This document shows, piece by piece, positions 45,949 to 57,347 of a DNA stretch of 64,000 nucleotides. A program made the position numbers and the translations under genes. How positions within the stretch are numbered: the first letter of the stretch is position 1; each line of letters begins with the position of its first letter. A model generated the notes under the pieces. That model was not told the origin of the DNA and searched no databases. It was given only the letters and a program-made list of their open reading frames with translations. This DNA comes from Ceratobasidium sp. AG-K (taxonomy: Eukaryota; Basidiomycota; Agaricomycetes; Cantharellales; Ceratobasidiaceae): NCBI GenBank assembly GCA_037039685.1, contig JAWNGF010000011.1:1364001-1428000 (forward strand), read 5' to 3'.

Positions 45949-46805
45949 TCAGTCTCTGGCATCTTCAGATTCCCAATGAGCTGCGCCGAGAACAAAGCAA
46001 GCGCCGGCGTTACCCATGAGCGCCGCGCCCAGCAAAACAACCAAAACCTTTGCCGCAATCCCTCGCTCCTGCTCTAACCAGACCCAGGATCCAACAGCAA
46101 CAAAGAATGCGAGTGCAGATGAACCCCCGAAAAGAGATGGTGTGGAATTGAGGTAGTAGAATAAGCTTGTTTGTCTTGAGAGTTCCTTTGACAGAACATC
46201 AACGAGCTGAAACCAACCAATGAATAGGCTTACCGCGAGCCGAGAGGGGTGCACTCCGACAATTGACCAAAGACAAAGTAATCCAAAAATAATGGACAGC
46301 AGACTCATATAAATCGACCCCAAGCACGATACGTATGTCATGCGTCGAGTGGGTCCCATACATAGTAGGTTCGTGTTTGCGCTGGGTGCACGGGAAAGTA
46401 AGAACGATTGGTGGCCAGGGATCTACTAGATACCTACGCCAGTAAAAGACCGGACTTCGTGATAGGTGTAAGTGGAATCTAGAATCGGGGGAGCGAAACT
46501 TGACATACGACGACACCGATGTTCTGTAGCTTAATCATTAGTACCTTTCGGAACCGCACCCAGTCCGCTTGTTTTTCTAATCTATTCAAGGAGCATCATT
46601 CTTAAACGAGTGCAAAGGTGATTTGCAATCACAAGTACCTTCTCTGAGAAGCCTCTGTTGCGTAGCCAGCCGTCAAAAGGCGTACTATGCGAATCACCCG
46701 GTCGAAAGGTACGAGCAGGGAACCGAGTACTTCAAGTTGGAGAGTAAGAAGTCAGTATCTTGCTGAGTCATACTGCGCCTACTAACCACCAAGCACTCTC
46801 TCCAT
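45949..46805 (-). CDS. Membrane protein B (duplicated pair, copy 2)
   Basis: Six exons: 46787-46805, 46639-46729, 46509-46581, 46438-46454, 46234-46381, 45949-46185; 194 residues. The 17-nt fourth exon (46438-46454, encoding SGLLLA with its neighbours) is the same as in copy 1. The protein starts MERVLGVLGSLLVPFDRV and keeps RLEKQADWVRFRKVLMIKLQ, CMGPTRRMTY, SLFGGSSALAFFVAVGSW and GAALMGNAGACFVLGAAHW. It has four predicted membrane helices. Protein identity with copy 1 is high in the helices and low at both ends. Function unknown. Divergent from UbiA copy 2 with 432 bp between starts. Confidence 0.82.
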
Positions 46806-47237
46806 TGCTCCTGGCGTTCTTCGATTGTGCTCACTCGAATAGTCTCCGTTGTCTCCGTAATTTCCTCCGGCGAGTGGTTCGGTCGCGGGATCAGAGGCAT
46901 CGAACAGAGGGGCGTGTGGGCTCATATTGGTTCGGTCACGCTCGTATCAGGAATGGCTCATTCAGTTAAAAGCCGGGTAGCTTGTTATGGGTTGATAGTT
47001 ATGGTCTGAGTCTAACGATCGAAGGCGCTTATCGATGACGCCAGACCGAATTCGAAGTAACTTCGCTGATCTCGGTCATGGCATCGTGATCCCCGAACTC
47101 CGTTCCTCATTAGCACCCCGCCACCATCGTCGCCCTTGTCGTCAACCTTGCACACCAAATCCACGAGATAACCTTCCAAACAGGCAAAATATCTCTGAAT
47201 TTTTGGATTTCTCTAATTGTAGCTTGTACCTGGAGAC
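46806..47237. promoter_or_regulatory. Shared promoter region of the divergent pair, copy 2
   Basis: 432 bp between the two start codons, about half the length of the copy 1 region. A longer minus-strand frame starting at 46900 is out of phase with the rest of the membrane gene and is not used. Confidence 0.45.
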
Positions 47238-48395
47238 ATGAATTATGGTGAGTTTCATTGTTCCATTCCTTGCCTTTGGTTGCCAATCTTGAAGCAGGAG
47301 CTATCACATCCTATTTATCCTCTGCGGCTCTCGCGCCGAAGCCCACCCGACGACAGCGGGTTGCGATGTTAGTCAAGTCCAGTAGACCTCCGGGCTGGAC
47401 GTTTGGACCCATTCTCTATGGAGTTGGTGCGATCCACTCCGGGACAATCCCAAGCAATATCATAGCATTGACAATATCTGCGGCTCAAATAGCTACTTTG
47501 AGCTTTCCATTATGCATAGGTTAGTATCCCCCTGAGTGATTATAAGCGGCCCCAATTCTGATTCTGTATTATCAGTCGTGTTCGGAGTCAATGACGTTTA
47601 TGATTATGCTTCCGATCTTCTCAACCCCCGCAAATCCGCTACATCTCTCGAAGGTACAATCCTTCCTCCCGCCCATCATCCATTCGTTCGACGCTCTGCC
47701 ATTTTTTCCACAATCGGTATCATTACAGTGTCCGCGCTTCCGTCCCTTTATGCGTCGTTCCCGATATACCTGGGTACCAACTGGCAGCTCTACTCTCCCA
47801 TAGCTTCCACCGCCACTCTTGTCACCCTTGGCTGGATGTATTCCGCCCCGCTTGCGAGGCTGAAAGAGATACCGATAATTGATTCGATTTCGAATGGTCT
47901 AGTTATATGGCTATCCTGGTTCGTCGGGCTCACGTCTTGCAAAGTTATGTCAAGCCCACTAGGATTATTTTGGGGACTATCGGATATACCTCCGAAAGGT
48001 TATATCTTGGGTTTGGTGACAGCATCGGTACATACTCTAGGAGCTGCGGCGGATATTGAAGCGGACGTAGCGGCAGGTCAGCGCACAGTTGCCACGGTAT
48101 TGGGGCGTCGTGGTTGTGCCGCACTAGGTGCAGTCGCGTAGTAAGTTCATTTAACTTTCTGTGCAAGGTCAGCTGCCCACAATGATGTCCCGTTAGTGCC
48201 GTCGCATTAACGCTCGAGGACTCAATGTCCATATTTGGGGTTTATCTCGTGGGAGGACTCGGCGTCATGTTATCGGCAGTCGCATTCCCTTCACGAGCCT
48301 GGGTGCATCGTACGTTCCAGGCTGTGGTAGTGTGGACCGTGATAACTGCGGTAGTCTGGTTTGGGGTTCGAATCTATGAGAAGATCAGCGGATAA
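47238..48395 (+). CDS. UbiA-type membrane prenyltransferase, copy 2 (intact)
   Basis: Four exons: 47238-47247, 47298-47519, 47576-48140, 48197-48395; 331 residues. The first exon is 10 nt (ATG AAT TAT G). Motifs: MLVKSSRPPGWTFGPILY in the first helix, NDVYDYASD (first Asp-rich motif) and ADIEADVAAGQRT (second). Several other hydrophobic helices give the expected 8-9 helix bundle. UbiA enzymes transfer or cyclise prenyl diphosphates inside membranes (quinone, heme O, lycopene elongation, some fungal terpene cyclases). The SRPPGW start and NDxxDYASD are shared with lycopene-elongase/chlorophyll-synthase-like members, but the substrate cannot be read from the sequence. Confidence 0.87.
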
Positions 48396-48813
48396 ACAGC
48401 ACCCCACACTTGTCATAATCAACGAACTGGTGATGCGTGGGCCGGTAAATTTAGATACCTCGGTAATATGGGCTCTTCGAGTCATCATGGGAGATCCTTT
48501 GTAATCTAGTTATCAGATTACTCATGTAAGTTACAATGCCGCGAGACGCGTATTCATCACGCCGCTCTCCCTGCGGATTCGGGGGCTACTGACCGCTGGG
48601 CACTTGCAAAACCTCCACACGGGGATCCCGGCCATCATCCACTGGCCAATCGTATTCCAAGGTTGCTAGGGGTGCACCGATACGATTGCGGCCGCATGTT
48701 TGCTCTCCTCTAATTATAGTTTGTCATCGCCGGTTGAAATTCGAAGCCATGGGGCGTATATAGATCGAGCAGCGTGCCAAGGAACATTGAGCACTCGCTT
48801 ACCTACAATCAGC
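48396..48813. other. Intergenic, promoter of MFS gene
   Basis: No supported gene. Confidence 0.55.
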
Positions 48814-50946
48814 ATGGAGGCTGACCGACGACCTGACGCTGAGACCGCCACTCTCGACGTTTCAAACACCGCAGGTCCTGGTAAGGAAAAGGAAGCTGTT
48901 CAGTACACGCCCCCTCAGATTCCAGATGGAGGGACAGTTGCATGGTCAACCGTGAGCACAAACTCGCTGGACTGGGCTACAAGCGTTCTAACCGTATCCT
49001 CTTAGGTTGCTGGAGCGTAAGTGATGGAGTTGATTTCATACGATTGTCGCTGACAGAAAACCCCTCAGATGGTTGATTCTCTTCTGTTCATTTGGGTGCG
49101 TGACCCAACTTTCGGATGCTCAACAACAAATAAACTGAGAATCTTACCCAGATATGTAAATGCGTTTGGAGTCTATGAGGATTACTACACCCGGGTATAC
49201 ATGACGAATAAAGTGAGATTGGGACAACTCATTGATTTATTAGTCGCTCAATTGCCTACTCTTAGACATCCTCTGAAATCGCGTGGATTGGTTCAACTCA
49301 ATTGTGCCTCCAATTCGTAATGGTTCGTGGTAATGGCCTCTACACATCCATTGACCCTTACTTACAGTCTTATTTAGGGTCTGGTCTCAGGAAGGCTATT
49401 TGACGAAGGTTACTTTCACCTGACGATTGGATTTGGGTCGATACTTTATATCTTTTGGTGCGTTGACTATGTTTCGATCACGAGTCGTCATCAACTGGGA
49501 TTCCAGCCTATTCATGCTGTCACTGGCAAAGGAGAATCAGTACTACCAGGTCTTCCTCCCTCAAGCCATTGGACTGGGTATCTCTCTGGGACTTGTGTTT
49601 CTCCCCTCCAGTACGACTTTCACGTTTCACACGCTCTGAGTTTCCATTGACCTTTATCGATCTAGTTGGTGTGATATCGCATCACTTCGCTAGACGGAGG
49701 GCTCTCGCTGTGGGAATTGTCACAAGTGGTTCCTCATGCGGAGGTATCATATTCCCAATCATGCTGAACAAGGTTTTTGAGAAGCACGGATTTGCTTGGG
49801 GTGTTCGATCGACTGCATTCGTAGTACTAGGTAAGCCTGTCTCATACTGACAGAATTAATTGTGTGTTGATGGTTTGCGTAGGGTGTCTCATTGTAGCTA
49901 ATCTTTTGATGCGAACTCGTCTTCCACCTAGGTCGAAGCGGCCGCCTACTCCCCCTCCTGATTTCAAGGGTATCATGACAGACACTGCGTACCTATTTGC
50001 GATTCTCGGGTACGCTGCAGTGCTCCTTAACGCCTAATCCACGGGTCTGCTGACGACGTATGTGTTATAGAGCGTTTTTGGTCCTTATGGGCATTTTCTT
50101 GCCTATCTTTTACATCCAGGTAAGCCTTTGCACTCGCATTCGAGCTTATTTTTCAATTAAAGGGAACACAGTTGTTCTCCGTTGTGCATGGGATTGACAG
50201 CACGTTGGCATTTTACTCGGTAGGCATCACCCTCACTGGCGGTGGTTCTTGGCTAATGTAATATCTGTGTGCTTCAGCTGGCCATCCTCAACGCAGCATC
50301 TGTTTTTGGTCGAACGATCCCTAATTTCGTTGCCGATGTAAGCTTCCCTAACATTAGGGAGCTCCTAGAACTCACTTTTTTTAAAATAAATTTCAGAAAT
50401 TCGGCCCTTTCAATCTTCTCATTGCTTGCTCGGGCGTTACAGGCATACTCATTTTCTCCATGCTGGGCGTCAAGTCTTCCGGTTCCCTCATCGTATTTTC
50501 CATACTGTACGGGTTCTTTTCGGGCGCATGTAAGTGTCTGTTCTGCTTATGCCTTGATGGCAATCACTGATAACTGTTTCAGACGTATCTCTCATCTCCC
50601 CCGTGATTATCTCTCTAGCTAGAAGCATGCAGGAAATAGGGTACGCTGGGCCGTCCCATTGCTTTGAATTCATCTTTCTCACCTATTTCCATAGCATTCG
50701 ACTAGGATTAGCTTTCGCCATTGTTGGATTTGCAGCCCTAACCGGGACGCCAATTGCTGGTGCGCTGCTCTCCGAAAAATTAACATGGTGGAGGCCAATA
50801 ACCTTTGCGGGGGTGAGTCACTCAACGAAACTTGGTTACACGGATGGTTCCTTATTCCATTGCAGATTGTGGTTCTGGCGGGATGTGTGTCATTGACAGT
50901 CGCTCGATGGATCCAGGCAGGGAGAAAAGGGTCTGCGCTCGTTTAG
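48814..50946 (+). CDS. MFS transporter, monocarboxylate-transporter (MCT/MCH) family
   Basis: About 15 exons with 44-60 bp introns, joined in phase from MEADRRPDAET to GRKGSALV and TAG at 50944-50946; around 440 residues. Family marks: IPDGGTVAWSTVAGAW at the first helix, SFGYVNAFGVYEDYY, TSSEIAWIGSTQL, GLVSGRLFDEGYFH, GVISHHFARRRALAVGI, and NAASVFGRTIPNFVAD, all typical of fungal MCT-like carriers (compare yeast Mch proteins). Twelve helices expected with a long loop between 6 and 7 (LPPRSKRPPTPPPDF). Such proteins move small acids or other metabolites across the plasma or vacuolar membrane; the substrate here is unknown. It lies directly after UbiA copy 2, so export of a prenylated product is possible but unproven. 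Confidence 0.88.
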
Positions 50947-51527
50947 AGAGTATATGTTTGATTGTCGTAGAAACCTTGATCGTCCAAGTGCTTTGAGACG
51001 TGGAGTTCGGTCGGTTCGTTTGGAGTTGTAAAATTCCTAGTAATATTGTGGTAATGCTCGAGGATAGTTCCAGCTATTAGCGTGGTTCCGGGCAGCGCAT
51101 ATATTGGCTTGACCTGAACGCCCGTCTCGTGGGGACAGTCAACTCGCTCCCGTGGGGTACATTGCGGTTGTATTTTCACCGGCCTTACTCCGGGGACACT
51201 CCGGCTGTTGCGGCTAGAGCTTCTTTTGATGTGCGTGGTAGGTATGCATAGCTTAGGGGCGAGTAGTACAGGTCGAAGATCCAAAGGCTTGGAGGTGCCT
51301 CTCGCTGGCATATTTAATTATTCATGCTTGGGCTACCGAGCTTGTAGTACATGGGTATACGCCAACCCCCTAGGCCGTTGTCTGAAAACTGTATAGATTG
51401 ACATATTGAAAGCGATGATTGTATTCAAAACATTTGGGAGGAGAAAGATATGTAACTAGATAGCTCGAGTAGTTCATGCACTTGGCAATACTTTAGATTT
51501 AGGTTCAGTCGCATGAAACCTCCCCAT
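50947..51527. other. Convergent intergenic region
   Basis: It lies between the 3' ends of the MFS gene (+) and the next membrane gene (-). Nothing recognised. Confidence 0.6.
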
Positions 51528-52801
51528 TCACTTCGACCTCCTTCCCTCGGAAGGGGAGAATAATTGCTCAGGTTCTCCATCGCCTCTCCGCCCACTCCCA
51601 CTGGATGACCCTGATCGGGCTTGGACGTACCCCGACCCAGCCGTGCCCCGGTTGACTCTCATCCCAAACTCCTGCTGAGTCGGATCGGGACTCTCAACGA
51701 TCGGCTGGTTTGTAACTCGAGGCTGCGAGCCTGGTGGACTGTTGACATAATGTCCCGCCCCGGACCCTCCATATTGCGTATTAAACGGTATTGCTCCGGG
51801 CCGCTCAGTCTGAGGTTTGCTATCTTGGCTTGGGTTGGAATCCAAGATCCCACCCCGGCGTGTGAACTCTTCGAGGTGAAGGTTGTGCTTCATCCCGCCG
51901 TCAGTTTCGTGGTCAATCATGCTCTCGACCGTGTGCTGTTTATGGAAGAGAATTGCGAATGCGATGAGATGGGCAATCGTGAGCCCTGCCGACAAAAGGA
52001 TACCCGCCTACAAGCTTATGTTTAGTTCGGCTTCGGTTCAAGGGGGAAGAAATCACCTTGGCGGTCCACCCCTTGTCTGAAGCCGTCCATGCAAAGATAC
52101 CTGTGCATAAGAAGAAGCTGACAATGGAGATCCCCGCCCAAACCTGCACGCGGGAGATTATGTCAGCGGTGAGAAAGTGGACTTCAGTCACGAATGCATA
52201 CTTGAGGGATGGAGAGTGCGAATACGAACAACAAGGGATAGCGTTTCCCAATCGTCTAGATGCATACTGTTAATAGAATGAGGTGCCTTGGATATGTACC
52301 ACATACGTGAAGGGTTTCACCTGCAACATCTCCTAGGACGTACATCAGGCCTGTTCCGAACCCGATAGCGATCAGACTACTGAGCAGCGAGACGACGCCG
52401 AATCCGAATGCAACCTCGTCGAGTTCCACATCAGCAAACATGACGGTTGAGATGGCGCTTGTGGGTAGGTAACCCTAGTCAGCAGCGCTCATGACTGCAC
52501 GGGAATATAGTTTACCCCATTATCAAACCACACTAAAAGACATATCAGCTGTGGCACGATTTATAGAATTTAAGCAACGTACCACAATATTCAGATTTGT
52601 CCATTTACTCATGAATCCGTCCCGAAAGCCAACCCATCGAACGGCGTCTCCGTTGACTACGAGAAACTTAACCTGCTCGGTGGGCGCAGCCCAGCCAATC
52701 GTGTAGCTTCCAACCAAGTTAATGTTGTCTGAGAGACTGCGGCGCTTCTTGCCTTCACGTTGACTTTGATTAGAAGCTGGCAAAGCTAGTTCCGGGGCCA
52801 T
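51528..52801 (-). CDS. Four-helix membrane protein with disordered tail, function unknown
   Basis: Six exons on the minus strand, from MAPELALPASNQ to GRRSK. After a soluble N-terminus with KKRRSLSD, helices are LNIVCGLIMGAISTVMF, a hydrophobic VVSLLSSLIAIGFGTGLMYVL, PLLFVFALSIPQVWAGISIV, and AGILLSAGLTIAHLIAFAIL. The C-terminal ~110 residues are Gly/Ser/Pro-rich. The second intron is best ended at CCACAAG|C to keep phase. I do not recognise a family; the layout recalls basidiomycete hypothetical membrane proteins. It is divergent from HUB1 with a 303-bp gap. Confidence 0.7.
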
Positions 52802-53104
52802 CGTTTAGGCGGCGCCAATGTGTATCCGAAGGGAGAAGAGAATAAAACACTTTGGGAAACCTCGCCGTGCGTCTTTATGGGAATGATTCGTCGACCGAGT
52901 GATCCGGGAGTGAATACAACAAGGAAGCAAACCAGCAGCTGACGTGCTCTCGGTCAGTCTTTGGTTGACCGATCGTCACGCTTGGGGATCAGGTGTGGCG
53001 GTGCGCGAATTGACGCCGAGAAGATGATGTAGATAAGCGCTCTTGTTACGTAGATTGGGCTCTAACCCAAACTCGCAACCGCCACCACCGCCGAGTAGCA
53101 CATC
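52802..53104. promoter_or_regulatory. Bidirectional promoter, membrane protein / HUB1
   Basis: 303 bp separate divergent start codons. No clear TATA box. Confidence 0.45.
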
Positions 53105-53493
53105 ATGCCTTTGATCGAGGTTAGTCTCTTGGGATGTCCAGATGAAGGAAGTCTGAAATTGCACCTAGGTTATTGCTAATGATCGACTGGGCCGAAAAGG
53201 TGCGTCCTTCTGGGATTGGTCGGGCGTACATTGAGCAACTAACCCGTTGTTGGTACCTTATTAGTTCGCGTCAAGTGTAGCCCAGATGACACCGTGGGGG
53301 ACCTGAAGAAACTCATTGCCGCACAGACGGGCACAGATTCGAGCAAAATTCAGCTCAAGAAATGGCAAGTTGGAGTCATATTGTGTCACCACAAGCTTGA
53401 ACTAACATATCTTTTAGGTATACCATCTACAAGGACCATATCACGCTGTCCGACTATGAGATACACGATGGAATGAGTTTGGAGATGTATTAG
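53105..53493 (+). CDS. hub1: HUB1/UBL5 ubiquitin-like splicing modifier
   Basis: Four exons: 53105-53119, 53169-53199, 53265-53364, 53418-53493; 73 residues, the usual length of Hub1/UBL5. The protein reads [44 protein letters not shown] and [13 protein letters not shown]; it is recognisable throughout. Hub1 has a ubiquitin fold but no Gly-Gly tail and acts non-covalently in the tri-snRNP through Snu66 and Prp5, relaxing 5' splice-site choice. It ends in a single Tyr, where others end in two. The third intron begins GC (AAATG|GCAAGT) and the frame needs it: no GT nearby restores the reading frame. Confidence 0.95.
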
Positions 53494-53811
53494 GTGCCGG
53501 ATCACCGACTTGATTGTTTGCTGTTCGTTGAACCTTGCTCATCGCTCTTGTATCTTTGTTAATCTCGAGAAGTTTATACGTCACACGGCCACATATTTTC
53601 TTGGTAACTTGTGCCATTTGACCACAACGCCGATTTATCACAATTCGAGAATGGCTTAGCTCAAACCAGAGGCGTTTTTGAAAGTTCGACGGACGAGAAT
53701 TTCGGCTATCGCGAACGAAGCCGTCGGCTGGTATACCGTGTAAGTATTTGTCTCTACACAATAATTCGAGAAGCCGCAAAATCCCGATAGCTCATTAACA
53801 ACCCCCGCCCC
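53494..53811. other. Convergent intergenic region HUB1 / USP39
   Basis: 318 bp between the two stop codons; nothing else seen. Confidence 0.6.
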
Positions 53812-55928
53812 CTATGCCTTTTCCTTGCCCTTTGCAATGGCGCCAGGAGTTGGATTGAGTTCCCATATCTACGCGAGGAGATGCACTGAGTACGACTTCT
53901 GAGTCATAGAGTAGTATCAATACCCACCTGCATGACTGTTTCCCCTAAGAAAATCATTTCCTTCCTGATTTCTTCTACGATTGTATCCTGGATCTGAAGC
54001 CACTGCTCGCGCTCTCCTCGTCCGGCACGAACGTGCACCTTCCAGACGGTACTCTCCTTGTCCCGAGTGGTCCCAGCCGTGGATTCATGGGTGACATTGG
54101 CGACGAGATCGTATATCAAAGGTGTATTAGCTGATCCTACGGGACGCTCGAGCACTGTGACAAAATTATGAGTGGTTGGTTGGCCAATCAAGAAGCATAC
54201 TCACCTTGGTTGAAATCTACCCCATTAATCGGAAAGTTCACAATCGTAGGATTCTTCTCCTCGACGAAATTGTTCTTTGTGAATCGCTTGAAGTGTAGGA
54301 TGATATACGGCGGCAACCGAGTGCACCTAAACCGCTTCAACTGCCCAGCAAATTCTTGCGCCGTCTTGCCGTCGTACTTGGCTAACAATGACACAAGGGA
54401 AACTTGAGGGATAATGTTCTTCTCGACTGCGTCTTGGAACAAGGGCGGTGGGGGTAGGTCGAGCGCCAACAAGAGAAAAGGTGAAGTGTTTGTTTGATTT
54501 CTGGAGGCGTTGTGGCCAGTGAGTGATGTGCCAAAAGGCTAGATGGGTAAAGAGTGTAGGAAGATAAGATCGTGGAAGATAGATTGGGAAGACTCACCTC
54601 GGTCGATATCAAAATATGGTCGTTCTCCACCCTCGGTGTCGGCTTTTACGAGCACTTGCTGCGTTTCCAACCTCACCTCACCTTGGAATGTTGAGTATAT
54701 CACACCTATAATAAAAGGATCAGACCACACAATTACGAGTCACGTCTCACGGCTCACTTGACCCTCGCTTCTTGGTCCCTCCAAGGTCAGCGTGCACTTT
54801 GTTCAATAACCAGCCCAGAAACTCGATCGGATCTCCCTGCTCGGTGATTTTGAACCGCCCTTGGCTAACGCGGGCGACCTCCTGGAGAAATTCGTGAGGG
54901 CTGACTTGGCACTTGAATAGCCGTGGGTTCCAAACTTTTTTGGCTAGACCAGCGAAGCGACGAACGAGCTCCGAGGGTGTCTTGGCTGCAGCTGGTTTCG
55001 GCTTGGATGCCGCCGAAGGAGGTTTCGTGACCGCCGAAGCTGGTTTTGCAGTTGTGGATGCTGGCTTCGGTGGCCTGGCTGCGGTAGGGCCCCCGCTTCC
55101 ATCCATTGCGAGCAAGAAATCCCGAATTGGAGGGACGTGCAACAGTGCTTGAATGATAACCGACAAGTAGTCGTTGCGCTTGATGTTTTGTAAGCCGACG
55201 TATCCGGGGATGTATGGCCTCGAGAGAAGATCATAGGCGGTTTGGGGATTGGGGTCCGTTCGCAATCGGGTAATATGAGCAGCGGAAAAGCGCGGCGAAA
55301 GGACGAATTTAATGTCGTCCAGGGAAGGATCAGAGACCTGGTATCCATCGGGTAGCACGTAGACCTTGAAGGGATTTTAATTCCACTAACGGCAAGATGG
55401 AAAGACGCGTACCTCTGTTGTTTCAAGGTGAATAAACACATGGTGGTCGTCGTGAATCGAATGTGCGTAGGCATGAGACGATTTTCCCCGCCCCTGGAAA
55501 TACTTCCCACAAACGAGGCAGCCGTAGATATTTTGATTGGACATAGACACTGAGCACACTTTTTCGAAGTCGAAATCGAGTGTTGCACGGTTCACCTAAA
55601 CAAAATACCTCAAACCTATCAAACATGTGTGAAGACTCGCTCGGGCTTACCGTATCAAGGTATAAGTCTGCGGCTCGGGTATTTCCCTTTTGTTCCTCGT
55701 ATCCAGCATATGGGTCTTCCTCGTCTTCGTCGTCTAGGTGCGTGCCCTCGCTCGTCTCTTGCTTCATTGGTGCATCCGACTTGGCGGCTGGCGCACCCAT
55801 CATCTGTTCACTGAATTACGCCTCAGTGGTAACTCAATAATTGATAGTACTTCTTTTACTAACTCTGGCTCCTCTGTCTTCGCGCGTTTGGTTGGGCGGT
55901 CATCAACGGTGTCAAGGGTGGTGGCCAT
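53812..55928 (-). CDS. USP39/Sad1, tri-snRNP ubiquitin-specific-protease-like protein
   Basis: Eight exons, ATG at 55926-55928 to TAG at 53812-53814. Order: acidic N-terminus with a basic patch (RPTKRAKTEEP), zf-UBP zinc finger (CSVSMSNQNIYGCLVCGKYF, HAYAHSIHDDHHVFIHLET), then the protease fold with GLQNIKRNDYLS, where the catalytic Cys of active enzymes is absent, as in USP39. Later blocks are LALDLPPPPLF, LPPYIILHFKRFTKNNF and EKNPTIVNFPINGVDF. A Pro/Ala/Lys-rich insert of about 45 residues interrupts the domain. USP39/Sad1 keeps the U4/U6.U5 tri-snRNP assembled. Convergent with HUB1. Confidence 0.93.
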
Positions 55929-55989
55929 GTCGTGGTGGTGAGGATGAGACGAGTTCCATCACGTGAACGTGACGACGACGACGATCACC

Positions 55990-57347
55990 ATGCCATCTTC
56001 GCCGCTGTCTGGTATCTTTTCTTTTAACTTTCCTGCTAATAACTCTACGATTTGGAACAACAAATTTGCCCCCGTACCCGAACCTCATAACGACGAGCCT
56101 GTACCTGCATTTGAATGGCTCGACGATAACTTCCCCATCCCTCCGAATGACTGGCTCAAGTCGAAGGGTATCATCCAACGCAACGCTCCTAGGGGCGATA
56201 AACAACAATACTGTGTCGCCCGAAGCGAAGGGAAAGTCTTTATCCTCCCTTCTAAAGCATATATCATTGTTCCCTGGCTTAAACCCCAGGACCAATCCAA
56301 GTCCAAACGTCGCCCGAGGTCCATGTCCCCAAAATCTGGCCCGGACAACTCTCGATATACACCTAGGTCTCGCACCTCATCCCCCGAACGCCCCTTTGCT
56401 ACCGTTGCCTCGCAGGAATCCTCCCACGCTGGCACTTTGGCCTCTACTATCCCAGACGACGACATAGAAGTAGACAGCCCGTCCAATAACACGCCCAAAG
56501 CCTCACGTGCTGGCTCTCCCTCTCAAGAGATGCCATCCCAGCTCAGCACTAGAGCTTGGAGCGAGTCTGACAATGGCCTACCCGGTTATCGCAGGGAAGG
56601 CTGGGGTTTATACAACCAAGTCGCCTACGCACTCAAAACCGACGCAGCCAAAGACGCCAAATCTCAATACGCTGACAAAGGGAATGTCGCTGCGGTCAGT
56701 CTGTTCTCACAAATCCTCAATGACATTGCCATTATCATTAAAAGCAAAGAACCCACCACTGACCCCACCGAATACTCGCAGCTCAGGCATCGATTCGGGG
56801 AGATTGCCATCGCATTCGCGAAAGACATCAAACCACTCAGTCTTGAGGACATGGACTTGTTCGCGTCTCGCAAGTCCTTGACCCCCGAACCGACTCATTC
56901 TAAACCCAACAATCGCATTCTTGACATGCTTGAATCTATCAACACCCGTTTAGACAAAATTGAAGGGCGATCTCAACATAACGTAGGGACATTCCAGTCC
57001 ATACATGCGCCCTCATTTGGACCATTTGCCGATCCTGCGCCTTTCCCTGCTTCCCAGCAAGTCGTCTCTGCCCCCCAGTCTCAACCCTCTTGCCCTATCC
57101 CTACTGCTCCCGTTCCACAGCCTCCCGCACCTAAGCCTTGTGTCAATGCTGCCCCTAAACCTCGCGGCAATGGTCCACAGGCCACAAACAGGCCCAAACG
57201 CAAACCGTTACCCAAAGTTGACCAAGTCCGTTTTGTCATCCGTTGCAACAAGTCGAACATTGGTCCTAACACGCTCACTAATCGCACAATTGTTGACAAG
57301 GTCATCACAGTCATTTTGAAGGCTAACAATAATCCTCCTAGGGCTAT
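55990..57347 (+). pseudogene. LINE ORF1-like reading frame, truncated by E5
   Basis: Open from ATG at 55990 (another ATG in frame at 55963) to the E5 boundary; the last 17 or so codons of the longer open frame are LTR sequence. About 450 residues: an N-terminal segment with FNFPANNSTIWNNKF, a Ser/Pro/Arg-rich stretch, a helical middle (LFSQILNDIAIIIKSKEPT ...), a possible coil (ILDMLESINTRLDKIEG), a Pro-rich linker, and RFVIRCNKSNIGP ... VDKVITVIL, which resembles the RNA-binding region of non-LTR retrotransposon ORF1 proteins. It lies only 61 bp from the USP39 start, on the opposite strand. A disordered host protein cut by E5 is the alternative. Confidence 0.5.

Noticed and set aside
46694..46900. 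Longer N-terminus for membrane protein B (ATG at 46898-46900)
   Set aside because: Its phase does not match exon 2. The ATG at 46805 with a GTTAGT donor gives a phase and length that agree with the paralogue.
29875..50946. A full secondary-metabolite gene cluster (ABCC, UbiA, MFS)
   Set aside because: No synthase, P450 or regulator is visible, and a large unrelated gene lies between; linkage alone is not enough.
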